Below are positions 25,170 to 33,050 of a stretch of DNA of 64,000 nt, in pieces (within the stretch, counting starts at the first letter, position 1; every line of letters starts with the position of its first letter). A program made the position numbers and the translations under genes. Source of the stretch: Anaerolineales bacterium (GTDB lineage: Bacteria > Chloroflexota > Anaerolineae > Anaerolineales > Villigracilaceae). The notes below the pieces were generated by a model. It was not told the origin of the DNA. It ran no database searches and was given only the letters and a program-made list of their open reading frames with translations. The stretch lies in assembly GCA_030834895.1 (NCBI GenBank), contig JAUQXA010000062.1, forward strand, positions 124,001-188,000. The letters are read 5' to 3'.

Positions 25170-26506
25170 ACCCGTTCCAAATTTTCATTATCACCCACCT
25201 TGCGCCCCATCTTTGCCATGTCGATCCATTCACCGTGAATCTTCACACGCACCACATCCGCTGTGTAATCGGTGGTCGTGCTGTTGCCGTTGCTAAACAG
25301 GTACGAACCGACGGCGTAAATATCCACGGGGACTTCCAATTTTTCGAACTTGCGGATTTTTTCTGGATTAAACCCACCGGAGACGACGATCTTCACCCGG
25401 CAACAATATTCCTGTGCCAGCTTTTTCCAAGCCTCAGGCAGGATCCAGTTTTCCCAGGCATGATCCAACCCCTGGCGGACGTTGAACACAAGCCGTGGAT
25501 TGACGCCCAGGTCCAGGGCGGGGTCGCCCAGCGGCTGGACAGAGACGTCACGTATGCTTCCGCTTGTATCCAACCGTACGCCGTATAACCTGTACTTCTT
25601 TGCCTCTTTCTCATTTCCAGCGTCAGTCAATTCACGGTATTTCGCAAACATCTTATCCAGCACGAGCAGGGAATCGCGAACCGAGTCGTTGTTGAAATCC
25701 ACCAATGCAATGCGTGGGATCTCGGGAGGCAGGATACGCGAGAATGCCATCATGGCCTCGGCAGTATCTCCGAGGAAGGAGGCAATTGCGGCATGAGCCA
25801 CTGTGCCACCACCAGCGCCACCCCACCAGTCACCTTGAGCATCCGTCGAGACGAAGGCGCCGATATCGTGCGCATGGTCGCGGTTGAAACGCAGGAGGGC
25901 GATATTGTAGGCGTACCCGTCGGCGGCTTGAACTTCGTGAAGGTCAAAACGTGCGGGGAAAAACAGAACGGGTTTGCCCTTGGACGCTACAAAGGTTTCG
26001 TACACGTTGGTTGCCACACGGCTGGAACGAGTGAGGATTCCCAGTGTCGGAGTTTCAAGCAGGGCAAAATCGCGATAACGTCCGCGTACCTTGATGACAG
26101 GTTGGATTTTCTTCGGGTCGCCACCATACTCAACAGTGGAACCATCCTGAACCGCCCAGACTTCCAGTTTGTCCGATGTATCCACGAAGTTGTCACCCTC
26201 GAAGTAGCCTGTGCAATGTTTGAGCATGGCGAGTGCCTTGTCCACACCGACAACGATGGTTTTTCCCATGCGGCGGGTGAACCATTGCATCTCCACTTCG
26301 ATATCACCGACGGCGATCTGCTCGGGAGATATGCCTTGAGGCAGGTTGTGATGCTCGCCCGAATAGGTGTACCCCTCCTTTGCGAGCGCGGTCAACATGC
26401 GGTTGATGTTTTCGAAGTATTTATCTGAATACCATCCGCGCCTCATGCGTTCGATATCGAGTTTAAAGGTTTCATTGGTCAAGCGCTTGCCGTCGAAAAT
26501 GGACAT
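25163..26506 (-). CDS. pncB: Nicotinate phosphoribosyltransferase
   Basis: From the ATG at 26506 (GAGGA five bases upstream) the product is 447 residues. It has the NAPRTase fold motifs: FDLHEVQAADGYAYN, FVSTDAQGDWWGGAGGGTVAHA, the helix with LVDFNNDS, GVRLDTSG, IVVSGGFNPEKI and VDIYAVGSYL near the end for PRPP and phosphate binding. It converts nicotinate and PRPP to nicotinate mononucleotide. It belongs to a divergent branch, because the usual EFGTRR motif is replaced by FFPARFDL. Confidence 0.9.
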   Translation of the reverse strand: MSIFDGKRLTNETFKLDIERMRRGWYSDKYFENINRMLTALAKEGYTYSGEHHNLPQGISPEQIAVGDIEVEMQWFTRRMGKTIVVGVDKALAMLKHCTGYFEGDNFVDTSDKLEVWAVQDGSTVEYGGDPKKIQPVIKVRGRYRDFALLETPTLGILTRSSRVATNVYETFVASKGKPVLFFPARFDLHEVQAADGYAYNIALLRFNRDHAHDIGAFVSTDAQGDWWGGAGGGTVAHAAIASFLGDTAEAMMAFSRILPPEIPRIALVDFNNDSVRDSLLVLDKMFAKYRELTDAGNEKEAKKYRLYGVRLDTSGSIRDVSVQPLGDPALDLGVNPRLVFNVRQGLDHAWENWILPEAWKKLAQEYCCRVKIVVSGGFNPEKIRKFEKLEVPVDIYAVGSYLFSNGNSTTTDYTADVVRVKIHGEWIDMAKMGRKVGDNENLERVW

Positions 26507-26554
26507 GATTCCTCGATTTGTGTTGGGTAATTTAAAAAACAAATAAATCTCGCG

Positions 26555-27223
26555 TTACGCGGCTTCTTTTGAAAACACCGCACTGTTTTGAATGGCCTTA
26601 TGCCACATTCTAAATCCGTTCACAGCCATTATAAGCAATGTAACGTACAGCAAGGAGATAAATCTTACATCCTTGACGAAATACAGCCACATGCCGATGG
26701 CGTCTACAATAATCCAGTAAACCCAGCTTTCGGTCCTTTTCCGAGCCATTAACCACATGGCTGAAAAACTCATTATGGTTGTGAAGGCATCAAGATATGG
26801 AAATGAAGCCGCCTCGGGGAATATGGCAGGGAGGAAAACATATATTCGGCTCATCAAAAAGCCGAAGATAATTGAAATAAAAGCGGTAAGTACTGCCCAT
26901 AAAACAAGGTCCGTTGAATTGCCGTACATGACATCGACTATTTTTCCGTTATCTTTCGGAGATTTATTCCAAACCCACCAGCCGTAAACACTTGCACCGA
27001 GGTAATAGACTTGTTCGATAGTATCGGAATAAAGCCTGATTTGGTAAAACAGAATCATGTAAAGCAGAACGCTGACAATCCCAACCGGCCATGTCAGTGT
27101 GTTTCTCTTCGCAATCAGCCAGACAGAATACAAATACAAGACTGTACCGATAAACTCCACATAACTCATTGGGTATCTGAGGACGGTAAAAGCTATGTTG
27201 TCCACACTTAAGAAATTTACCAT
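26555..27223 (-). CDS. pnuC: Nicotinamide riboside transporter PnuC
   Basis: This 222-residue protein has about seven membrane helices and PnuC motifs: VEFIGTVLYLYSVWLIAKRNTLTWPVG near the N-terminus, YYLGASVYGWWVW in the middle and ESWVYWIIVDAIGMWLYFVK near the end. It imports nicotinamide riboside by facilitated diffusion, pulled by phosphorylation inside. The gene overlaps nadR by 7 bp, exactly the kinase needed for that trapping. Confidence 0.94.
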   Translation of the reverse strand: MVNFLSVDNIAFTVLRYPMSYVEFIGTVLYLYSVWLIAKRNTLTWPVGIVSVLLYMILFYQIRLYSDTIEQVYYLGASVYGWWVWNKSPKDNGKIVDVMYGNSTDLVLWAVLTAFISIIFGFLMSRIYVFLPAIFPEAASFPYLDAFTTIMSFSAMWLMARKRTESWVYWIIVDAIGMWLYFVKDVRFISLLYVTLLIMAVNGFRMWHKAIQNSAVFSKEAA

Positions 27224-28251
27224 CGTTTCCGTTCCTTTTTCATGAATATGTCTGCAAGCGACTTGTATTTCTGAAATTCGCTAAGGGTCTTCTTTACCTT
27301 CGTAATCCTGGTTTTCAGATTGCCTCTGAGGGTGATGAAGGGAATTTTCCTGGTAAGTAAATCTCCAATGATCTGCTTTTGGAAAACTATTCTGTTGACA
27401 TCACCTGAGCGATCCCATGTGTCATCGTATGGGATGTCAACGTCACAAAGAAAAACAAGGTCATATCGAGATTGAGCCATATTTGCCAACTTAACTAGCC
27501 TGTTGCGAGCAGCCTGGTGGTAGTACCGTGAAAACATGAAAGTGGTTATGGCGTTGGTGTCGGTAAACAGGTATTGATTTGCCTGATAGAGGAGTTCATT
27601 TTCACGTTCCAAATGGCCTTCTGCTATTTCCACTAGTTGTCCCAGTGATAATCTGCGATTAACTTGATTATTTTCCCAATATTCCCGTCCATATTCCGGC
27701 ATCCAGACCGTTCCATATTCGTCAGCCAATTCACGGGTGATGGTTGTTTTTCCTGTAGACGGCGCGCCCAAAAAGACGACATTTGTAATTAAATCCCGGT
27801 ACACAACTGGTGGAATATATTCGCGGTACAGAAATGGATTTTCCCTAATCTTTGTCCCGGAAACGGCGACAGTATTGCGGGAAGGATTTACAAGTCTGTT
27901 GGTTGCACCAAGGGCGGCGCTCATGTGTTCGCCATAAAACTCGCTGGAATAAAAATGCGTTATGCCGGAAACCTTCAAATGTTCGATGACGTATTTCTCA
28001 TGCCTTTGTTTTATTTCAGGCGTGCTACCGACTTCGGTCGGGCCGTCCCAGGCTTCAATTACTTTTACTGTTGGATACAACTCTCTTATCCAGTCGGAGC
28101 GAACATTTAGAGGAACGGGCGTTGTTTCGGGCGCGTCATAAACGATCACGGACATTTCATCCATTTCGGCAAGCGCTGTCTCGATGACCAATTGATGTCC
28201 TTTGTGCAAAGGCGCAAATTTCCCCAGTGTAAGTCCGTGAGTTGTTCCCAT
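27217..28251 (-). CDS. nadR: NadR-like NMN adenylyltransferase / nicotinamide riboside kinase
   Basis: The product is 344 residues from the ATG at 28251. It starts near LTLGKFAPLHKGH, the nucleotidyltransferase HxGH-type motif, with ISGTK-like VSGTKIREN at the end of that domain. A P-loop kinase domain follows (VFLGAPSTGKTTITREL, YGREYWENN, LFLCDVDIPYDD). This is the two-domain NadR without the N-terminal helix-turn-helix repressor part, so it is enzyme only. A longer start at 28302 is possible; neither has a clear ribosome site. Confidence 0.92.
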   Translation of the reverse strand: MGTTHGLTLGKFAPLHKGHQLVIETALAEMDEMSVIVYDAPETTPVPLNVRSDWIRELYPTVKVIEAWDGPTEVGSTPEIKQRHEKYVIEHLKVSGITHFYSSEFYGEHMSAALGATNRLVNPSRNTVAVSGTKIRENPFLYREYIPPVVYRDLITNVVFLGAPSTGKTTITRELADEYGTVWMPEYGREYWENNQVNRRLSLGQLVEIAEGHLERENELLYQANQYLFTDTNAITTFMFSRYYHQAARNRLVKLANMAQSRYDLVFLCDVDIPYDDTWDRSGDVNRIVFQKQIIGDLLTRKIPFITLRGNLKTRITKVKKTLSEFQKYKSLADIFMKKERKRW

Positions 28252-28288
28252 GTCGCGATTGTCTATTTTGGGAGTTGTCCAAGGCGCA

Positions 28289-29293
28289 TCACCCCAGCAC
28301 ATCGGTTGACTTGATGATTTTCATCCCTGCCTGCGCGAAGGCTTCAAAAGCTTCGTCTGCCTGGTCGGTAAAATCTGCGCCGGGGACCACGACGGGGGAG
28401 GTGCAGTCTTCGAGCAGGTAGACCCTTCTTGCCAAATCCGGGTCTGCCGCGCGAATATCATCCAGCAGGTCAGAGATGGTCCATGCCACGCAATGACTTT
28501 TTGCCTGCCCGGCAATGACCATCACGTCCACTTCCTTCAATTCATTGATAAAAGCATCATTATGTTTACCAAGTGTTTCGCCCTTCGGACCTTTGGTCAC
28601 ATCGGGACCGACGGCGGAATAATGTTCGGTAAAGGGATGCTCGCCTTTGACTTCGAATTTGGGTTGCGAAAGCCGCGCAATCGAATGGAAGAAAACGGTC
28701 TCCTCCACAGCTGGCACAAGGGCATGTCCTATCCCGCCAAGCATGGCGTGATAGGGCCAGATGGTCAACGCATATTTGCCGCGCCTGCGTAATGTTTCAG
28801 CATAGTGAACTATCATCTGTTGACCGTATTCGGGTGTAATGTCATAGCGCGGCGCGAGGGCAGAGTTGAACTTCCATTCCTCCCTTTGCAGTTGCTCCAC
28901 TTGAATCATGGTGTACGGCGCGGGATGATTCCCGTTCTTGTCCACGAAAAAGATGGGATGGAAGATTTGCTGGGAAAGGTGGGTATCCAGAGTGGCGGTG
29001 ATGCTTGTGATATTCCCCAGATTGCGATAGATGAATTCACACAGGCGGACGTTGTCGTCCACTGCGCCATGTCCGCTGCGACCGCCAACGAAGAGTTCAA
29101 AGCCGGGGATGCAGAAAGTGTTCTGCACGTCCACCAGCAAAAGGGAGATTCTGTTGCTTGAAGCGGAAGCAGGCTTAAGGTCGTACTGCTTTGCCCAATC
29201 GCGTGCCTGATCTGCACGGGTGGCATAGTCCACTTTCCAAATTTCGCCGACTTGCGTTGGGTCAAAAAAATCAGGGGTGGGGAGAGTTTTCAT
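28289..29293 (-). CDS. Isochorismatase-family hydrolase, probable nicotinamidase
   Basis: The ATG at 29293 is preceded by AGGGG and gives 334 residues. The catalytic Asp is in LLLVDVQNTFCIPG, the metal or substrate His residues in TLDTHLSQQIFHP, and the nucleophilic Cys in VIAGQAKSHCVAW. The order Asp, Lys, Cys of the isochorismatase fold is thus present. It is longer than classical PncA (about 210 residues). Its place as first gene of the salvage cluster supports deamidation of nicotinamide to nicotinate for the PncB downstream. Confidence 0.85.
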   Translation of the reverse strand: MKTLPTPDFFDPTQVGEIWKVDYATRADQARDWAKQYDLKPASASSNRISLLLVDVQNTFCIPGFELFVGGRSGHGAVDDNVRLCEFIYRNLGNITSITATLDTHLSQQIFHPIFFVDKNGNHPAPYTMIQVEQLQREEWKFNSALAPRYDITPEYGQQMIVHYAETLRRRGKYALTIWPYHAMLGGIGHALVPAVEETVFFHSIARLSQPKFEVKGEHPFTEHYSAVGPDVTKGPKGETLGKHNDAFINELKEVDVMVIAGQAKSHCVAWTISDLLDDIRAADPDLARRVYLLEDCTSPVVVPGADFTDQADEAFEAFAQAGMKIIKSTDVLG

Positions 29294-29327
29294 GACCCCT
29301 AGTATACCCTTACGGGCACTTCGTAAC

Positions 29328-29362
29328 GAAAAAAGGCTCCAGGTCATAGTGACTTGAAGCCT
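29328..29362 (-). terminator. Terminator of the FTR1 gene
   Basis: A 13-bp stem with one mismatch and one wobble (29334-29346 with 29350-29362) is followed on the minus strand by TTTTTTCG. Confidence 0.75.
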
Positions 29363-29403
29363 GTTTTGGAATGACAAATTTTGTCTTTTTCTTTTGCGGC
29401 AAA

Positions 29404-30255
29404 CTATGGTTGCGTTTGCGCGGCCCTTATGTCGCGTTTGACCGTGTTACGGGTGAAGAGAAATATAACACTTGCAAGATAGGAAAAATACCCGATGACC
29501 TCTGTCAGCGATGGATTGCCGTTGTATCCAAAGAGTGTCTTGAGCAGTTCGCCAAGGACCGATGTTTCGTCGATAATGACGTTCACGTCCCAAACATGTT
29601 CGATGACGCTGGGGATCCAGCCAGCTTCGTTGAATTCATGGATACCATGAGCCACCAGTCCCGCCGCAAAGAGAATGAGCAGATAACCTGTGACCTGAAA
29701 GAATCGCTTGAGGTTGAGACGCGCAGTGGCGGCAAGCAGCGACCAACCCAACAGGATGGCAGTACCGAGTCCCAGTACAACACCTGTCAGCGTGAGAATG
29801 GCGCTTGCCACGATATTGCTGTAATTGCCCGCAAAGAATGCAGCGGTGAGAAAGAGTGCCAGTTCCACGCCTTCACGCACGACGGCGACGAATGCCAGCC
29901 AGAAGATGGCGCGTCTGCCTGTGGAAGCTGCGGCCTTGTTCACGCCTTCCTCCAGCTCGCCTTTGATATTTTTTGCCTGGGTGTTCATCCAGAAAATCAT
30001 CCAGGTGAGAATGCTTGCGGCAAGGAACATGGTGATACCTTCGTAAATTTGTTCCGCCCTGCCCTCGAAACTTAAGCCGAGCATGGTAAGCAGGATGGCG
30101 GCAAGCATGCTGACAACAATCGCGCTCAACGTGCCGAGCCAGAGGGCGGGGGATAGATCGGTGCGGCGGATTTTCTGGAGCGCGCCAAGCACAATACCGA
30201 TAATGAGTGCGGCTTCCAAGCCTTCGCGAAGGGATAGTAAATAAGTGGGGAGCAT
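29404..30255 (-). CDS. FTR1-family high-affinity iron permease
   Basis: This 283-residue protein has about seven membrane helices. It has both REGLE-type iron-binding motifs (SLREGLEAALIIG near residue 9 and VVREGVELALFL near 124), as in Ftr1 and EfeU. It imports iron, with oxidation by a partner in some systems; no EfeO or EfeB gene is adjacent. A hairpin with a T-run lies only 33 bases before the start (30288-30310), which may be an attenuator. Confidence 0.92.
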   Translation of the reverse strand: MLPTYLLSLREGLEAALIIGIVLGALQKIRRTDLSPALWLGTLSAIVVSMLAAILLTMLGLSFEGRAEQIYEGITMFLAASILTWMIFWMNTQAKNIKGELEEGVNKAAASTGRRAIFWLAFVAVVREGVELALFLTAAFFAGNYSNIVASAILTLTGVVLGLGTAILLGWSLLAATARLNLKRFFQVTGYLLILFAAGLVAHGIHEFNEAGWIPSVIEHVWDVNVIIDETSVLGELLKTLFGYNGNPSLTEVIGYFSYLASVIFLFTRNTVKRDIRAAQTQP

Positions 30256-30287
30256 TTGGTTACCTCATGTTAAAGTTGGAATGAAAA

Positions 30288-30310
30288 ACAGCCTGCTTTA
30301 TACAGGCTGT
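30288..30310 (-). terminator. Terminator or attenuator hairpin upstream of FTR1
   Basis: The stem ACAGCCTG/CAGGCTGT has a 7-base loop and is followed on the minus strand by TTTTT. It could end transcription of the gene at 30408-30842 or attenuate the FTR1 message. Confidence 0.75.
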
Positions 30311-30350
30311 CGGTAGGAAAAGTTTAACACGAGGGAGGATAATTTACAAT

Positions 30351-30369
30351 ATATTTATTATATAAATAT
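30351..30369. promoter_or_regulatory. AT-rich palindrome, candidate operator/promoter of FTR1
   Basis: A perfect 8-bp inverted repeat, ATATTTAT and ATAAATAT, with a 3-bp spacer overlaps a minus-strand TATAAT (30357-30362). It does not match the Fur or DtxR consensus. It may be the -10 region with an operator over it. Confidence 0.4.
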
Positions 30370-30407
30370 TGAATATCAGCCGTCACAAAAAAGGGACTGG
30401 TTGGTGG

Positions 30408-30842
30408 TTACAAAGTCTCGATTGCACTTGCTGTGGGCGGTTCTCTCCTCTTCCCGCCTCGCAAAAAGAAAAGCGGGATAATAATTGCCACCAACCCACC
30501 GGGAATGCACAAGGGCAGGAAGCAGGCGAGATAGAAGCCAAGGAGTGAATATCCGATGGACTGCATGGTGATGTCGGTTGTACTTCCATCAGCGGCGACA
30601 CACTCCACGTAAAAATTGGTCTCGCCAGGGCGGTTATAGGATGCGGTGTATTCCTCGTATTTCATTGTCCCATCGGGACAGGAGAGCGGGGCAACATATT
30701 GAAATATCTTCTCAGAGCTGGAAGCCATGGTCACGCCTGCAATGCCTCCAAATGAAATCAGTGCAATAAAACTGGAAATCATACACACGATGATGATTCC
30801 AATAATTTGTCCGATCAATACCCCAGTAAGACGGGATTTCAT
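30408..30842 (-). CDS. Membrane protein of unknown function, 144 residues
   Basis: The protein has an N-terminal hydrophobic segment (7-42) and another near 92-128. Between them is an external domain of about 50 residues with two cysteines (LSCPDGTMKYEEYTASYNR and FYVECVAADG), which could form a disulfide. I do not recognise the family. GGAGAC lies upstream of the ATG. It stands between the dnaC-like gene and FTR1 with no visible functional link. Confidence 0.68.
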   Translation of the reverse strand: MKSRLTGVLIGQIIGIIIVCMISSFIALISFGGIAGVTMASSSEKIFQYVAPLSCPDGTMKYEEYTASYNRPGETNFYVECVAADGSTTDITMQSIGYSLLGFYLACFLPLCIPGGLVAIIIPLFFLRGGKRREPPTASAIETL

Positions 30843-30896
30843 GGGGGTCTCCTTCTACCGATAAAGAGTTTGCCAAGTGACAGTCACCTGGTTGTT

Positions 30897-32420
30897 TCAC
30901 TTCTTCTTATATGGACCCGCCTTACCACCTTTCGCCACCCGCCGATACGGCGGCACGTTGATCGCAATCACCTGTGACATGGACGGGTCGAGCAGTTTAT
31001 TCCACAGATTGGGATAACTCAGCGCGAACCCCTCCGCCCGCATGGTGGAAGTGATGACCGTGGGCAGGTGGGCGTTGTAGCGATAGTTCAACACGCTGTA
31101 GAGTTTATCCTCCGCCCAAACGGAACTTGAACCGCTGTCTTTGAGGTCATCCAGAATCAACAGCGGCGTGGTGCGGATTTCGTGGAAGCGCCGGTCAAAC
31201 GGAACTTCGGAACTGGGGCGGAAGGTCTGGCGCAGATAATCCAGCAGGGACGAGACTTCCACCAGCAGCGCCTGTCCGCCGAGAGCGATGCGGTAGTTGC
31301 CGATTGCCGCCGCAAGATGGGTTTTGCCACAGAAGGACTGTCCCAAAAGCACCAGCCAGCCGTTCGGCTCTTCCGCAAACGCCGCTGCCGCGCCAAACGC
31401 ATCGTGCAGGGTCTTGACATCGTCCTTCGTCACCTTGATGCGGGTGACTTCCTTGTCCTTATATTTGTTGCCGAATTTATCTTGCTTCTCGGTGACAGTG
31501 GTCGTGACCGCTTCCTTGCCGATCTCATCCTCGCGCATTTGAAATGTCTTGAAGGTCATGTTCTTCATTTCAGGCAGAGACAGCATCGAGATGCCGGGGT
31601 TGCTGGTCTCCTCAGGACGGCGATAATCGGGCGCGCTGATCTTCACATAGTTGACGAACTCGTCATCCTGCAAGCGCGAGCGGATGCGTCCTTCGATCTC
31701 GTCCAGCATCAGGTTGGTGGTGATGACCGTCGCCAGTTTGTTGATGTAACGGAAGTTGATGATCTGGAATAGTTTTTCCTGCGCCCAGGCGGTTGCATTT
31801 TGTGTGCCGAAGTCATCGAGGATTAACAACTCTGCGTTGCGGATTTCTTCAAAGCGCTGCTCGAAAGTTGTCTCAGGATCGTTGTAGGCGAAGCGCAAAG
31901 AATCGAGCAGGTCGGGCACGGTGATGAACAGCGTGGGCGTCCCCTTTTCCACGGCATCGTTGGCAATCGCCGCCGCGAGATGAGTCTTACCGCAGCCATA
32001 TCCGCCCTCGAGCAAAATCCAGCCTGTGCGCATCTGTGCGAACTTTTCACACACTTCGAATGCGGCGTGTAAATTCTCCCTTTCCTGCGGTGTCATGAAC
32101 TTTGCTTTTTCATTTCCCGATGCCTTGAAGTTTTCAAAACGCAGGTGGCTCAGTCGGTCGAGGTTGCTCATTGCAAACAGACGGTTGCGCGCGCTTTCCG
32201 CCACATCCTTGGCACGGCAGACGCACGATTCGAGTTTGCCAAATTTTTCATGGCCCACTGGTACATCGTAGCGCACATAACCCGCCCCACCGCAGTGCGG
32301 ACAATTTGGGTCGCCGAGCGTTTTGGTTAGAGTCTCAATCTCGATTGATGAACTCGGAGAATTCACTGTCCGAGTATCGTTTCGCATCTTTGACAACGTC
32401 TTGTTGATCTTTTCTTTCAT
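30897..32420 (-). CDS. Double DnaC/DnaI-like AAA+ ATPase (helicase-loader type)
   Basis: The 507 residues contain an N-terminal zinc-finger-like motif (C40, C43, C66, C68). A first AAA+ domain follows (Walker A GGYGCGKT at 139-146, Walker B LLILDD at 198-203, Arg-rich RIRSRL near 245-250). A second AAA+ domain comes next (Walker A GQSFCGKT at 360-367, Walker B LLILDD at 420-425). Usual DnaC/DnaI proteins have one such domain. In the second copy the position of RIRSRL reads LWNKLL, so the arginine finger seems lost. The start overlaps the dnaD-like gene by 86 bp. The dnaB and DnaD-domain genes upstream support a role in loading the replicative helicase. Confidence 0.88.
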   Translation of the reverse strand: MKEKINKTLSKMRNDTRTVNSPSSSIEIETLTKTLGDPNCPHCGGAGYVRYDVPVGHEKFGKLESCVCRAKDVAESARNRLFAMSNLDRLSHLRFENFKASGNEKAKFMTPQERENLHAAFEVCEKFAQMRTGWILLEGGYGCGKTHLAAAIANDAVEKGTPTLFITVPDLLDSLRFAYNDPETTFEQRFEEIRNAELLILDDFGTQNATAWAQEKLFQIINFRYINKLATVITTNLMLDEIEGRIRSRLQDDEFVNYVKISAPDYRRPEETSNPGISMLSLPEMKNMTFKTFQMREDEIGKEAVTTTVTEKQDKFGNKYKDKEVTRIKVTKDDVKTLHDAFGAAAAFAEEPNGWLVLLGQSFCGKTHLAAAIGNYRIALGGQALLVEVSSLLDYLRQTFRPSSEVPFDRRFHEIRTTPLLILDDLKDSGSSSVWAEDKLYSVLNYRYNAHLPTVITSTMRAEGFALSYPNLWNKLLDPSMSQVIAINVPPYRRVAKGGKAGPYKKK

Positions 32421-32991
32421 CTTTCCCTTTTTCCTTCCAGCGCACTAAAATGGCTTCCACGTATTTCCAGTTGCGGATGTTGCGGCTGACCGCGATCTCG
32501 AACGCTTCCTCGAACCATGCGGCTGGATAATTTTTCTCCGCCTCACGCAGCATGTCCGACAGTAAAGGCGTGAGCGCGCCAATGTTCTCCTCGTACAATT
32601 TGAAGATGTTCGACTTCCTCATCGGTGTGGATGAACCCATTGCGGATTCGTTCCACTGACCTTTGTCGAACGCCTCGGCGGATAAACGTCCGCGTGGCGA
32701 ATTGAGAAAGTAAAAGACTTCCGCTTCGTGCTCGCGCCTGAGAAGAGTCCCACGCTGGACGGCTTTTCCCAGTCCAGACCGAATCTTCCCGCTGCTTAAG
32801 CCCAAAGCGTCTTCTTCGAAATCAGCTTCCCGCAGCCCGCGGAAATGTCCTTCGATATGCTCGATGCGCCAGATGGCATACAAAATCACCTTTAATTCCG
32901 CCACATCATCGATCTCTTTCAAAAGATGGATGAACGAATCAGGGACTTGGGTGAATGTCTCGGAGGAGGTAAAGCCTGGGAATTTATCCAT
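32335..32991 (-). CDS. DnaD/DnaB2-domain replication initiation protein
   Basis: The 218 residues have a winged-helix-like N-terminal half (residues 1-110). A C-terminal DnaD domain follows (YEENIGALTPLLSDMLREAE, then the hallmark AFEIAVSRNIRNWKYVEAIL near 175-195). In Firmicutes such proteins bring the helicase loader to DNA. It lies between dnaB and the DnaC-like gene. A GTAGGGGCG palindrome fills the gap to dnaB, and no good ribosome site is left before its ATG. Confidence 0.87.
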   Translation of the reverse strand: MDKFPGFTSSETFTQVPDSFIHLLKEIDDVAELKVILYAIWRIEHIEGHFRGLREADFEEDALGLSSGKIRSGLGKAVQRGTLLRREHEAEVFYFLNSPRGRLSAEAFDKGQWNESAMGSSTPMRKSNIFKLYEENIGALTPLLSDMLREAEKNYPAAWFEEAFEIAVSRNIRNWKYVEAILVRWKEKGKDERKDQQDVVKDAKRYSDSEFSEFINRD

Positions 32992-32995
32992 AATT

Positions 32996-33046
32996 TTGTA
33001 GGGGCGAGGTCTCCTCGCCCTGGGCGGGAGAACCCCGCCCCTACAA
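32996..33046. repeat. GTAGGGGCG-type palindromic repeat between dnaB and dnaD-like gene
   Basis: The terminal inverted parts TTGTAGGGGCG and CGCCCCTACAA enclose two inner GAGG/CCTC and GGGCGGG stems. It fills the 59-bp gap almost exactly. Confidence 0.8.
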
Positions 33047-33050
33047 CGAA

